The notes: generated by a model not told the origin, from the letters alone. Shown: positions 1-5,594, counted from the first letter of the stretch. The stretch is DNA of 8,992 bases from Thermoleophilia bacterium (GCA_029861485.1 JAOTZF010000061.1:1-8992), one strand, 5' to 3'. Translations and numbers: made by a program.

Positions 1-1
1 C

Positions 2-508
2 CACGCGTTCAACGCGATGAGGGGCATCGAAACCCGAGCCGCGACGGCACTCGTAGCCTTCCTCCGGCACGGTCGGGCCCATGTCTCGGCGATCGCCGAC
101 GGCGTACACGTCCATCCGGAGAACCTTGCGCTGATCCGGCCGCTCCTCGGCTCGCGGCTTGTACTGGTGAGCGATGCCAGCGCCCCGGCGGGAGCCGGTC
201 CTGGCAGCTACCGGCTGGGGGCACAACGCGTCGCATTCGACGGCGAGCGCGCGAGCGTCGGCGACAGCCTGGCAGGAAGCGGCAGCCTCCTTGACACCGG
301 CCCGCGGGTGCTCGCGGCCGCGGGTTGGACGCCCGATGAGGCCCTCGCGGCGGCAACCCAAGCGCCCCGGGAGGTACTCGGCCTCGGGCCGGGCGATGAC
401 CTGGTGCTGTGGGACGAGCGGCTGCGCGTGCGCCTCACCGTCGTGGGCGGCGCCGTTGCATACCGGGATGCAGGGTTGCCGTTCGCGCTGCCGGCGAGCC
501 TCAGCTGA
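2..508 (+). CDS. nagA: N-acetylglucosamine-6-phosphate deacetylase, C-terminal part (5' end outside window)
   Basis: This enzyme removes the acetyl group from GlcNAc-6-phosphate, giving glucosamine-6-phosphate and acetate, in amino-sugar and cell-wall recycling in the cytoplasm. The open frame runs in from the window edge and encodes 168 visible residues. Directly seen: HAFNAM at the very start (NagA metal-site His, usually HLFNAM), then ADGVHVHPEN, then LVSDASAPAGAG carrying the expected catalytic Asp, then an AGSGSLLD segment and a short C-terminal beta domain that re-forms the amidohydrolase sandwich. Order and spacing fit the last 40-45% of a NagA of about 380 residues. The start codon and N-terminal metal ligands lie outside the window. 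The gene converges on the downstream amidohydrolase, and the two stop codons overlap by 8 nt. An isofunctional relative in the same amidohydrolase family cannot be excluded from the C-terminus alone. Confidence 0.88.
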   Translation, partial: HAFNAMRGIETRAATALVAFLRHGRAHVSAIADGVHVHPENLALIRPLLGSRLVLVSDASAPAGAGPGSYRLGAQRVAFDGERASVGDSLAGSGSLLDTGPRVLAAAGWTPDEALAAATQAPREVLGLGPGDDLVLWDERLRVRLTVVGGAVAYRDAGLPFALPASLS

Positions 509-1358
509 GTGGACCGGGGTCGCCGTAGACATCCGGCCGGCGATGGTCGAACACGGGCAGCCGCCCCCGGACGGAGGCCAGAGCGTCGAAATCGAGGTCG
601 GCGACGATCACAGTCTGCTCGTCGGGCGCCTGGGCCAGCACGATGCCCCATGGGTCGACGATCAGGCTGCGGCCGTAGGACTGGGTGCCGTTGGCGTGCT
701 GGCCGACCTGGTTCGCGGCGACCAGGAAGGTCTGGTTCTCGATGGCGCGAGCACGGAGCAGCGGCTCCCAATGGTCGCGCCCGGTGGCGGCCGTGAACGC
801 TGCCGGTACGACGACGACTTCGGCGCCGTCCAGGGCAAGGCGCCGATAGAGCTCCGGAAAGCGCAGGTCGTAGCAGATCGACATGCCGATGGCGTGGCCC
901 TGGGCGTGGCCCACGACCACATCACCTCCGGCGCGCGCGCCCGCAGACTCCCGGTAGCTCACACCTCCGACATCGACGTCGAACATGTGCAGCTTCCGGT
1001 ACGTGGCGCTGGCCTCACCGTTCGGCTGCACGAGCACGCTGGTGTTGAAAGCCTGGTCGGCGCCAGGTATCCGCTCGATGATGCTCCCCGCCACAATCGC
1101 GACGCCCAGCTCGGCCGCCCAATCCCGCACGGCGTTGAGGGACGCGCCGTCCAGATCCTCGGCAGCGGCCAGCGTCCGCTTGTCGTTGTGGATGTAGTGC
1201 CACTTCTCGGGCAGCACGACCAACGTGGCACCGGCTGCGGCCGCCCGGCGCACGAGCGCCCCGGCGACCCGATGATTGGCGATGACATCGTCGCCGGTCG
1301 TCATTTGAACGGCCGCAACCCGCAGATTGCCACCGCCGGTGGTCGGGACCTCGATCAC
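501..1358 (-). CDS. Carbon-nitrogen hydrolase (nitrilase superfamily, Nit1/omega-amidase-like)
   Basis: A cytoplasmic amidase of 285 residues. The Glu-Lys-Cys triad is visible: E51 in LPEKW, K122 in YRKLHMFD and C162 in ICYDLRFPELYR. Further family signatures are AAFTAATGRDHWEPLLRARA followed by IENQ, and SLIVDPWG near the C-terminus. The DVDVGG segment and the HWEPLLRARAIE stretch are closest, from memory, to Nit1-type deaminated-glutathione amidases. Nit2/omega-amidase or another C-N hydrolase branch remains possible. Length is normal (260-290). The chosen start is GTG at 1358; no Shine-Dalgarno is visible before it, but a TACGAT -10-like hexamer ends exactly 7 nt upstream, so the mRNA may be leaderless. 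The gene is divergent from the Nfu gene (59 nt apart) and converges on nagA with an 8-nt overlap. Confidence 0.9.
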   Translation of the reverse strand: MIEVPTTGGGNLRVAAVQMTTGDDVIANHRVAGALVRRAAAAGATLVVLPEKWHYIHNDKRTLAAAEDLDGASLNAVRDWAAELGVAIVAGSIIERIPGADQAFNTSVLVQPNGEASATYRKLHMFDVDVGGVSYRESAGARAGGDVVVGHAQGHAIGMSICYDLRFPELYRRLALDGAEVVVVPAAFTAATGRDHWEPLLRARAIENQTFLVAANQVGQHANGTQSYGRSLIVDPWGIVLAQAPDEQTVIVADLDFDALASVRGRLPVFDHRRPDVYGDPGPLS

Positions 1359-1365
1359 GGCCGGA

Positions 1366-1387
1366 ATCGTAGCGCCGAAGCTACAAT
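1366..1387. promoter_or_regulatory. Back-to-back -10 elements of the divergent amidohydrolase and nfu promoters
   Basis: On the minus strand TACGAT (1371-1366) ends 7 nt before the amidohydrolase GTG, which would put transcription start on the start codon (leaderless). On the plus strand TACAAT (1382-1387) would start transcription near 1394 for the Nfu gene, leaving a short leader that contains a GACGAGG ribosome-binding site (1404-1410). Both hexamers fit TANNNT. No convincing -35 box was found for either. Between them is a small inverted repeat, TAGC-GCCGAA-GCTA (1370-1383). Confidence 0.4.
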
Positions 1388-1417
1388 CGCCTGCGACCCC
1401 AACGACGAGGTCGTTAC

Positions 1418-1651
1418 ATGTCGATAGACACCCTTTCCCAGATCGAAGACGTCCTCGAGACGATCAGGCCCGCGCTGCACTCGGACGGCGGCGATGTCGA
1501 GCTGGTCGAGTTCGACGACGAGGGCTTCGTTCACCTGAACATGCTGGGCGCCTGCGGGGGCTGCCCGCTGTCGACGGCGACCCTGGTGCTCGGTATTGAG
1601 GCTGAGCTTCGCCGGCAGGTGCCCGAGGTCGAAGGCGTGATCACGGTCTGA
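1418..1651 (+). CDS. NifU C-terminal-domain (Nfu-type) Fe-S scaffold protein
   Basis: A stand-alone Nfu domain of 77 residues. It carries or transfers Fe-S clusters to apoproteins in the cytoplasm. The diagnostic motif CGGCPLST is present with the cluster-binding pair C46 and C49. It is preceded by the usual N-terminal helix (IEDVLETIRPALHSDGGDVELV) and followed by the helix that ends in PEVEGVITV. Size matches the minimal Nfu domain, without the N-terminal A-type domain of NfuA or the IscU and ferredoxin domains of full NifU. The ATG start has the RBS-like GACGAGG 7 nt upstream. It is probably monocistronic, because a strong hairpin follows directly and the next gene is a tRNA on the other strand. 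Confidence 0.93.
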   Translation: MSIDTLSQIEDVLETIRPALHSDGGDVELVEFDDEGFVHLNMLGACGGCPLSTATLVLGIEAELRRQVPEVEGVITV

Positions 1652-1656
1652 TGACA

Positions 1657-1678
1657 CACGCCCGCCGAGGCGGGCGTG
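1657..1678. terminator. Perfect 10-bp GC hairpin between nfu and tRNA-Pro, likely bidirectional terminator
   Basis: CACGCCCGCC, a 2-nt GA spacer, then GGCGGGCGTG: a perfect 10-bp inverted repeat beginning 6 nt after the nfu stop codon and ending 17 nt from the 3' end of the minus-strand tRNA gene. It lacks a T-tract on either side, as is common for high-GC actinobacterial hairpin terminators. It could end both convergent transcripts or shape the tRNA precursor 3' end. Confidence 0.65.
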
Positions 1679-1694
1679 GACATCACGCGAAACA

Positions 1695-1768
1695 TCGGGG
1701 TGCGCGGATTTGAACCGCGGACCTCTCCGACCCGAACGGAGCGCGCTACCAGGCTGCGCCACACCCCG
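1695..1768 (-). tRNA. tRNA-Pro (anticodon CGG)
   Basis: Read on the minus strand, the 74-nt gene folds as a complete cloverleaf. The acceptor stem is CGGGGTG/CACCCCG with discriminator A73. The D arm is GGCGCAGCCTGGTAGCGC. The anticodon stem is CTCCG/CGGAG around loop TTCGGGT, giving anticodon CGG. The T arm is CGCGG-TTCAAAT-CCGCG. Together these identify a proline tRNA reading CCG, a heavily used codon in GC-rich genomes. The 3' CCA is not encoded (TGT follows A73), so it must be added by nucleotidyltransferase. A weak -10-like TAAAGT lies at 1794-1789 upstream. Confidence 0.96.
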
Positions 1769-1826
1769 CCGCTGAATCGCGGCCAACGACTTTACCCGAG
1801 CGAGGTCGCGACAGCGAGCAGTCGGC

Positions 1827-1856
1827 TTGTGTCGCGTCGGTCGCGACCGATAGCGT
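1827..1856 (+). promoter_or_regulatory. Putative promoter of the PAP2 phosphatase gene
   Basis: TTGTGT (1827-1832) and TAGCGT (1851-1856, TANNNT) are separated by 18 nt, predicting transcription start near 1863 and a leader of about 26 nt before the TTG start codon. A 14-nt perfect palindrome, TCGGTCGCGACCGA (1837-1850), fills the spacer, where a repressor would block the promoter. Its core GGTCGCGAC recurs at 1804-1812. A 14-nt palindrome is about what chance gives in 9 kb of this composition, so this is only suggestive. Confidence 0.35.
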
Positions 1857-1872
1857 GTCGAGATACGCCAAG

Positions 1873-1893
1873 ATGGAAGACGGTTCTTCTTGA
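1873..1893 (+). other. Possible six-codon leader ORF overlapping the PAP2 start
   Basis: ATG at 1873 opens a six-codon frame (MEDGSS) whose TGA at 1891-1893 overlaps the TTG start of the phosphatase (TTGA overlap). Its start region also contains the GGAAGA ribosome-binding site of the larger gene. It could couple or dampen translation of the phosphatase. Such mini-frames also arise by chance and no RBS for the ATG itself is evident. Confidence 0.2.
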
Positions 1894-2678
1894 TCAACCC
1901 GCCAGCAAAGAGCACATTTTCTTCCCTCGTCGGGGCCCGTCACGGACTTGCAGGCCTGTTTCGTGCCTACCCGGGCTTGCGCGAGATCGGGATATTCGTG
2001 GCGGCGCTGCTCGTCTACCAAGGCTCGCGCGCCTTCGTGATCGGAGATACCTCTACCGCGTTTCAGAATGCCGCAGGGGTCGTGGAGTGGGAGAAGAGCT
2101 ACGGGCTCTTCTTCGAACTCTCGATCCAACGCTGGGCTCTCGCGAACATCGAGTTGGTCGAGGTGCTGAACTACTTCTACCTCTCGGCGCACTGGATCGT
2201 GACCACGGCGTTCTTCGTCTGGCTCTGGCACCGGCGCAAAGGCGTCTACCCATATGTTCGCAACGCGTTCTTGCTCGCGAACGGAATCGCTTTGACGATC
2301 TTCATGGTCTACCCGGTGGCGCCACCGCGCCTGATGAGGAGCTCCGGTTTCGTCGACACCCTGAACCGGGTCAGCGACGTCGACCTGCATGGCGGCCTGC
2401 TCTCGGGATGGTTCAACCCCTACGCGGCAGTGCCCTCGATGCACTTCGGCTACTCGATCATGATCGCGCTTGTCGCCATGTGGCTCATCAGAGCGTGGCC
2501 GCTGCGTTTTCTGGCGCTCGCCTACCCGGCGGTGGTGTTCATCACGATTGTCGGGACCGGTAACCACTTCGTGATCGACGCGGTGGCCGGAACCGCCGTG
2601 GTCGCGGCGGGTTTCGTGCTGATCGCGATGTGGATGCGGCTACGCGGGCAGCCGATTCGCGCTGCGAGCGGCGCTTAG
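1890..2678 (+). CDS. PAP2/Aur1-like integral membrane phosphatase
   Basis: A polytopic membrane protein of 262 residues from the PAP2 (type 2 phosphatidic acid phosphatase) superfamily, acting on lipid phosphates or phospholipid headgroups at the outer membrane face. About six hydrophobic segments are seen (roughly 33-50, 95-113, 124-142, 186-202, 205-223, 231-249). Catalytic motifs: AAVPSMHFGYS (H185) is the PSxH motif, and GNHFVIDAVAG (H226, D230) supplies the nucleophile-type His and its Asp partner. The first canonical motif KxxxxxxRP is not seen. YPVAPPRLM (141-149) sits in its place, as in the Aur1/inositol-phosphorylceramide-synthase-like branch common in actinobacteria. The start is TTG at 1890, preceded by GGAAGA (1875-1880) at 9 nt spacing; no ATG or GTG start is available in frame nearby. 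The substrate cannot be told from sequence. Confidence 0.88.
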   Translation: MINPPAKSTFSSLVGARHGLAGLFRAYPGLREIGIFVAALLVYQGSRAFVIGDTSTAFQNAAGVVEWEKSYGLFFELSIQRWALANIELVEVLNYFYLSAHWIVTTAFFVWLWHRRKGVYPYVRNAFLLANGIALTIFMVYPVAPPRLMRSSGFVDTLNRVSDVDLHGGLLSGWFNPYAAVPSMHFGYSIMIALVAMWLIRAWPLRFLALAYPAVVFITIVGTGNHFVIDAVAGTAVVAAGFVLIAMWMRLRGQPIRAASGA

Positions 2679-2856
2679 TTACTTCCGTAACGAGCTCACC
2701 AGCGCTAACGTCCCTCCATGGACGGGCACGGCGCAGGGGTTGAGGCCACTAAGAGATGACGGCCTCCCGCTCTGCCACATCCGTCCCGATTGGAGCCTGC
2801 ACACCGGGCCTCGCGGGCCGTGGCTGGCAGGCGCAAACCCGGCGTGGAGGTGCATC
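2679..2856 (+). promoter_or_regulatory. Leader region with several inverted repeats upstream of the small HTH gene
   Basis: A 178-nt non-coding stretch. A promoter is possible: TTCCGT (2683-2688), 17 nt, TAACGT (2706-2711). Inverted repeats seen: GTTAC/GTAAC (2678-2691), CGTCC/GGACG (2709-2724), a perfect 6-bp GAGGCC/GGCCTC with a 13-nt loop (2742-2766), and a longer composite hairpin with GCCTGC/GCAGGC outside (2795-2800, 2827-2832), CAC/GTG and GGCC/GGCC inside. CCGGG (2804-2808) could instead pair with CCCGG (2838-2842) next to the ribosome-binding site. CCTCC occurs at 2713-2717 and 2763-2767, complementary to the GGAGG ribosome-binding site. No known riboswitch consensus was recognised. 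Confidence 0.35.
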
Positions 2857-3051
2857 GTGGCCAATCACCTGACGATAGACGAGTTGTCGAGTCTGCTCGG
2901 GCTCAGGGAGCGCGACATCGTGCGGATCTGCCAGAAGGAGGCGATCCCGATCTACCAGGGCAGAGTGGACAAGATGCTCTTCGTCAGGTCGCTGCGGGCC
3001 GGTGGCTACCATCTCAGCGAGCCGGCACAGGGTATGCTCGCCGCCTCCTAG
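2857..3051 (+). CDS. Small HTH-like protein (64 residues), function unknown
   Basis: Family not recognised with certainty. The GTG start at 2857 is chosen because a full GGAGG Shine-Dalgarno (2846-2850) sits 6 nt upstream. The frame stays open back to a TTG at 2740, but that extension is Trp/Pro/Arg-rich and looks non-coding. The protein begins LTIDELSSLLGLRERDIVRI, a helix-turn-helix pattern like MerR/excisionase or translation-initiation-factor N-terminal domains. It continues with CQKEAIPIYQGRVDKMLFV, resembling the wing strand after the recognition helix, and ends LRAGGYHLSEPAQGMLAAS. There is no signal peptide or membrane segment. It precedes the PBP4 gene by 57 nt on the same strand, so the two might be co-transcribed. 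A role as a small DNA-binding regulator is an inference from the HTH-like pattern only. Confidence 0.7.
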   Translation: MANHLTIDELSSLLGLRERDIVRICQKEAIPIYQGRVDKMLFVRSLRAGGYHLSEPAQGMLAAS

Positions 3052-3071
3052 TCGCCGGGACCACAGTCAGG

Positions 3072-3091
3072 CGAGGGATCCGCGCCCCTCG
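3072..3091 (+). promoter_or_regulatory. Inverted repeat in the HTH-PBP4 intergenic region
   Basis: CGAGGG, 8-nt loop, CCCTCG: a perfect 6-bp inverted repeat 20 nt after the HTH gene stop and 18 nt before the PBP4 GTG. It could be a weak terminator (no T-tract) or an operator. Immediately after it lies GAAGAT (3096-3101), a poor -10-like hexamer 7 nt before the GTG, or alternatively a GAAG ribosome-binding site; the sequence does not decide. Confidence 0.3.
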
Positions 3092-3108
3092 TGTAGAAGA
3101 TCCTCTGC

Positions 3109-4374
3109 GTGACAGCCCGCCCCTTTTCACTTCTGCTCGCGCTCGCCGCGGCCATACTGGCCGCGGCGCCGGCCGAGGCCACAGGGAACCAGGTCGCGAA
3201 CACCCTGAAGGGGTATGTCGAACAGAGTCCGCAGACCGGTGCCCTCGTCTGGCGCCTCGACGCCGCCGGACCGACGGTGGTCGCGAGCCACCAGCCGGAG
3301 TCTGCGCGGCTTCCCGCCTCGACGATGAAGCTCGTAACCACGGCAGGGGCCTTGACCGCTCTCGGCCCGAACTTCCGCTTCTCCACCCGGCTCTACACGA
3401 GCACGGGCGCAAAGCTACAACGCGGCCTGCTGCAGGGCCCGCTCTACCTGCAGGGCGGAGGTGATCCCGTACTCGCGACGCGCGCCTATGCCAAGCGGTA
3501 TCTCGGCGGGCGAGGAGCCAATCTCCGTCGGCTCGCCAAACCGCTGAAGCGCCGCGGCATCCGCCGAGTGAGGGGGCCCATCGTCGCCGACGAGCGCATC
3601 TTCGACACCAAGCGTCTCGGACGGCAGTGGCTCTCGCGCTACACCCTCTACTCGCAGCCACTCAGCGGGCTGACCACGAACCAGAGCTTTGCCGGGGACA
3701 CGCAGGGCCCGTACGCGAGCCGGCCGGCCATCGCGGCCGGCTCGCGCCTGAAAGCGACGATGCGGGGCGTCGGCGTCGCGCACTCGGGTTCGGTGCGGAT
3801 CGGACGGACTCCGAAGCGCGGACGTCTGCTGGCGACCGCGCAGTCGCCGTCCCTGCGCACGATCTCGCGCATGATGAACACCACCAGCGACAACCACATG
3901 GCCGAGACGCTCGTGAAGGGCGTGGGCGCATACGCGGTCGGCAAGGGCACCAGCGCGGCGGGCTCGAAGCGCATAGCCGTGGCGCTTCGCGAGCGCGGCA
4001 TCCTGACGACCGGCGACCGCTTGGCTGACGGTTCGGGCCTGTCTCGCGCCAATCGGCTCTCGGCCGCCAGCCTCGTGCGCTTGATGGCGTTCGCCGACCA
4101 AGACACCACCTGGGGGCCCACGCTGATCCGCTCGCTGCCGCGCGGCGGCGAGGGCACGCTGCGCCGCCGCTTCCTGGGCTCTGCCCGCAAGCGCGTGCGG
4201 GCGAAGACCGGCTACATCAGCGGCGTCAGCACGCTGGCAGGCCGAGTCGTCAGCCGGCGCGGCAAGGTCTACGTCTTCGCCCTGCTGATGAACGGTGGTG
4301 AGCTCACCGCTGCGCGCACGACCCAGGACCGCATCGTCGCGCTGCTCGCAAGCGGCGCCGCCGACGCCGCGTAG
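3109..4374 (+). CDS. dacB: Secreted D-alanyl-D-alanine carboxypeptidase/endopeptidase, PBP4 (DacB) type
   Basis: A class C low-molecular-weight penicillin-binding protein (peptidase S13), 421 residues. It trims terminal D-Ala from peptidoglycan stem peptides and/or cleaves D-Ala-meso-DAP cross-links outside the membrane. Sequence evidence: a signal peptide at residues 1 to about 25 (hydrophobic core LLLALAAAILAAA, then AEATG). The acylation motif is S71-T-M-K74 in LPASTMKLVT. The second motif is S260-D-N262 in NTTSDNHMAETLVK. DGSGLSR is at 307-313. The third motif is K366-T-G368 in RAKTGYISGVSTLAG. All three active-site motifs are intact. The protein is shorter than the E. coli enzyme (477), with a reduced insert between motifs one and two, as in many actinobacterial members. 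The GTG start places the signal peptide correctly. The gene ends 12 nt from the stop of the convergent broken gene. Confidence 0.94.
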   Translation: MTARPFSLLLALAAAILAAAPAEATGNQVANTLKGYVEQSPQTGALVWRLDAAGPTVVASHQPESARLPASTMKLVTTAGALTALGPNFRFSTRLYTSTGAKLQRGLLQGPLYLQGGGDPVLATRAYAKRYLGGRGANLRRLAKPLKRRGIRRVRGPIVADERIFDTKRLGRQWLSRYTLYSQPLSGLTTNQSFAGDTQGPYASRPAIAAGSRLKATMRGVGVAHSGSVRIGRTPKRGRLLATAQSPSLRTISRMMNTTSDNHMAETLVKGVGAYAVGKGTSAAGSKRIAVALRERGILTTGDRLADGSGLSRANRLSAASLVRLMAFADQDTTWGPTLIRSLPRGGEGTLRRRFLGSARKRVRAKTGYISGVSTLAGRVVSRRGKVYVFALLMNGGELTAARTTQDRIVALLASGAADAA

Positions 4375-4386
4375 CCCAAGGCGCCG

Positions 4387-4710
4387 TCATCCCAGCGCGT
4401 CGGGGGCGAGGTCGGCCGCCGTGATCGTGCGTGCCCGAAGGCCGGCGGTCGTGAAGCCCTGCGCCAGCTCCGATCGAATCGCGTTGAGACGGCGGATCGC
4501 GGCCTGGGCGATGCGCTGGTTGATCTCCAGCTGCGTGGCGGTGAGGGTGAAGGTGGCGTCCTTGTCGGCCGGGGGCGCAACCTTGGTGACGGTGGGCGGG
4601 GCGGCGGCCGCCGGAGCCGCCGAGCTGATGCCGAGCGTGCCCGCCAGCGTCGCCGACGTGATCGCGCCATCACGGATGTCGCCCCCACTCAGCCCCCGGT
4701 CGAGGCGCGC
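4387..4710 (-). CDS. Fragment 4 of the broken gene: C-terminal INQRI repeat
   Basis: A 107-codon open segment with no start codon of its own, in the frame that follows the C run at 4710-4714. It encodes ARLDRGLSGGDIRDGAIT, an Ala/Pro linker (SSAAPAAAAPPTVTKVAPP), the third repeat FTLTATQLEINQRIAQAAIR, then RLNAI, and a tail RARTITAADLAPDALG*. It only makes sense as the continuation of fragment 3. Confidence 0.6.
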   Translation of the reverse strand, partial: ARLDRGLSGGDIRDGAITSATLAGTLGISSAAPAAAAPPTVTKVAPPADKDATFTLTATQLEINQRIAQAAIRRLNAIRSELAQGFTTAGLRARTITAADLAPDALG

Positions 4711-5039
4711 CCCCTGATGGCATTCGCCAGGCGCACGGCCTTGGAGGCGATGCGCTGGTTGATGCGCTGCTGCTCCACCGTGTTCGTGAAGACCACGTCG
4801 GTCTTCACCGCCGCCGGTGGCACCTTAAGCGTGCGCGGGGCCGCCGCGCGGGTCGGCCGCGGCGCGGTCGGCGGCCCGACCGCTATGCCCTGGCCCATAA
4901 CGCTGGCGGTGAGGCCTCCGCCGCAGAGGTCGCGCGTCGCCAGGCGCGCGCCAAGCCAGTCGTCGATGGCATTGGCCCGGCGGATCGCGGCCGAGTAGAT
5001 GCGCTGGTTGATGCGCAACTGCTGCACGCTGAGCGTGAT
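4477..5039 (-). repeat. Three tandem INQRI repeats (period 83 and 80 codons)
   Basis: Cores at 5039-4965, 4793-4716 and 4551-4477 encode ITLSVQQLRINQRIYSAAIR (then RANAI), FTNTVEQQRINQRIASKAVR (then LANAI) and FTLTATQLEINQRIAQAAIR (then RLNAI). Each is followed by a Gly/Leu-rich segment and an Ala/Pro linker. The 15 nt coding for INQRI are identical in all three copies (4998-5012, 4749-4763, 4510-4524). Spacing is 249 nt (83 codons) and 239 nt. The second is not a multiple of three and becomes 240 nt (80 codons) with one added base, independent support for a frameshift between copies two and three. Each core looks like a beta strand followed by an amphipathic helix. Confidence 0.8.
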
Positions 5040-5594
5040 CCTTCCCGACTCGCTCTCGTTGAACTCGAGCGGGGGGGCGCAATCGCCCACCGGCACGTTC
5101 TGGACCAGCACCTGGCCGCCCAGGCCGGCCGTCCACTGGCTCCATGCGAGCAAGGCCTCGCCTCGCGCGGTAGGCGCCAGAGAGAGCAGGCCGGCCCAGT
5201 CACCGACTCCGAGGTAGTCGGACTCGGTGAGTGTCGAGAAGGGGGCTACCTGGGACGCTGCGACCGCCCTGACGCGATACCACCCCGTTCCCGTCCATGC
5301 GGCATAGGAGTTCGCGATGGGATCGATGGACGCCAGGATGTCCCTGAAAGCCGCGCTCAAGCCGCCCGGCCCGTTGTACGTGTCCACATAGAGCGTCTCC
5401 GTCGGTCCCCAGCTCGCCGCCGCGGCCGAGCGGCGACGGGCACGCAGATACTGCGGCACCTCCTCCGCGGAGGAGGTGCGCTCCCTCTCCTCGCGCCAGA
5501 TGAAGACCGCGTCTCCCGCCGCGTTGCGGTCGATTCTCATCGCCCCTGCCACGAGGCCCGTCCGCTGAGGGGGAGAGACTCGGGTGGGCTCCAC
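4689..5594 (-). CDS. Fragment 3 of the broken gene: last propeller-like units and two INQRI repeats
   Basis: The largest open piece (up to 301 codons). The first codons overlap fragment 2 and are probably out of frame; convincing sequence starts at VAGAMRIDRNAAGDAVFIWREE. It holds three more propeller-like units (SYAAWTGTGWYRVRAVA, EALLAWSQWTAG), then the linker VPVGDCAPPLEF and two INQRI repeats, with two Cys (in GDCAPP and in DLCGGG) that could form a disulfide outside the cell. It stops at RASTGG*. Adding one C to the C run 4710-4714 (G on the coding strand) instead gives RGARLDRGLSGGD and continues into the third repeat. In a simple annotation this would appear as a stand-alone hypothetical protein. 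Confidence 0.6.
   Translation of the reverse strand: MEPTRVSPPQRTGLVAGAMRIDRNAAGDAVFIWREERERTSSAEEVPQYLRARRRSAAAASWGPTETLYVDTYNGPGGLSAAFRDILASIDPIANSYAAWTGTGWYRVRAVAASQVAPFSTLTESDYLGVGDWAGLLSLAPTARGEALLAWSQWTAGLGGQVLVQNVPVGDCAPPLEFNESESGRITLSVQQLRINQRIYSAAIRRANAIDDWLGARLATRDLCGGGLTASVMGQGIAVGPPTAPRPTRAAAPRTLKVPPAAVKTDVVFTNTVEQQRINQRIASKAVRLANAIRGRASTGG
5456..5479. repeat. 24-nt perfect palindrome inside the broken gene
   Basis: GCACCTCCTCCG followed directly by its exact reverse complement CGGAGGAGGTGC. On the coding strand it reads TSSAEEVP within a propeller-like unit, and the frame is the same on both sides. It would form a 12-bp cruciform or hairpin arm. Confidence 0.9.

Noticed and set aside
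174..1427. A 417-codon open frame on the plus strand
   Set aside because: It overlaps nagA in another frame and runs antisense to the amidohydrolase, whose catalytic triad is complete; its composition is that of a GC-rich shadow frame.
1676..2563. A 295-codon plus-strand frame beginning before the tRNA
   Set aside because: It reads antisense through the tRNA and then out of frame through the PAP2 gene; a shadow.
2740..2856. N-terminal extension of the small HTH protein back to TTG 2740
   Set aside because: The extension is Trp/Pro/Arg-rich with no fold signal, and a perfect GGAGG site sits before GTG 2857.
2679..2856. A known riboswitch (TPP, FMN, cobalamin, c-di-GMP, c-di-AMP, guanidine, fluoride, T-box)
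   Set aside because: None of the conserved core sequences I know for these classes is present.
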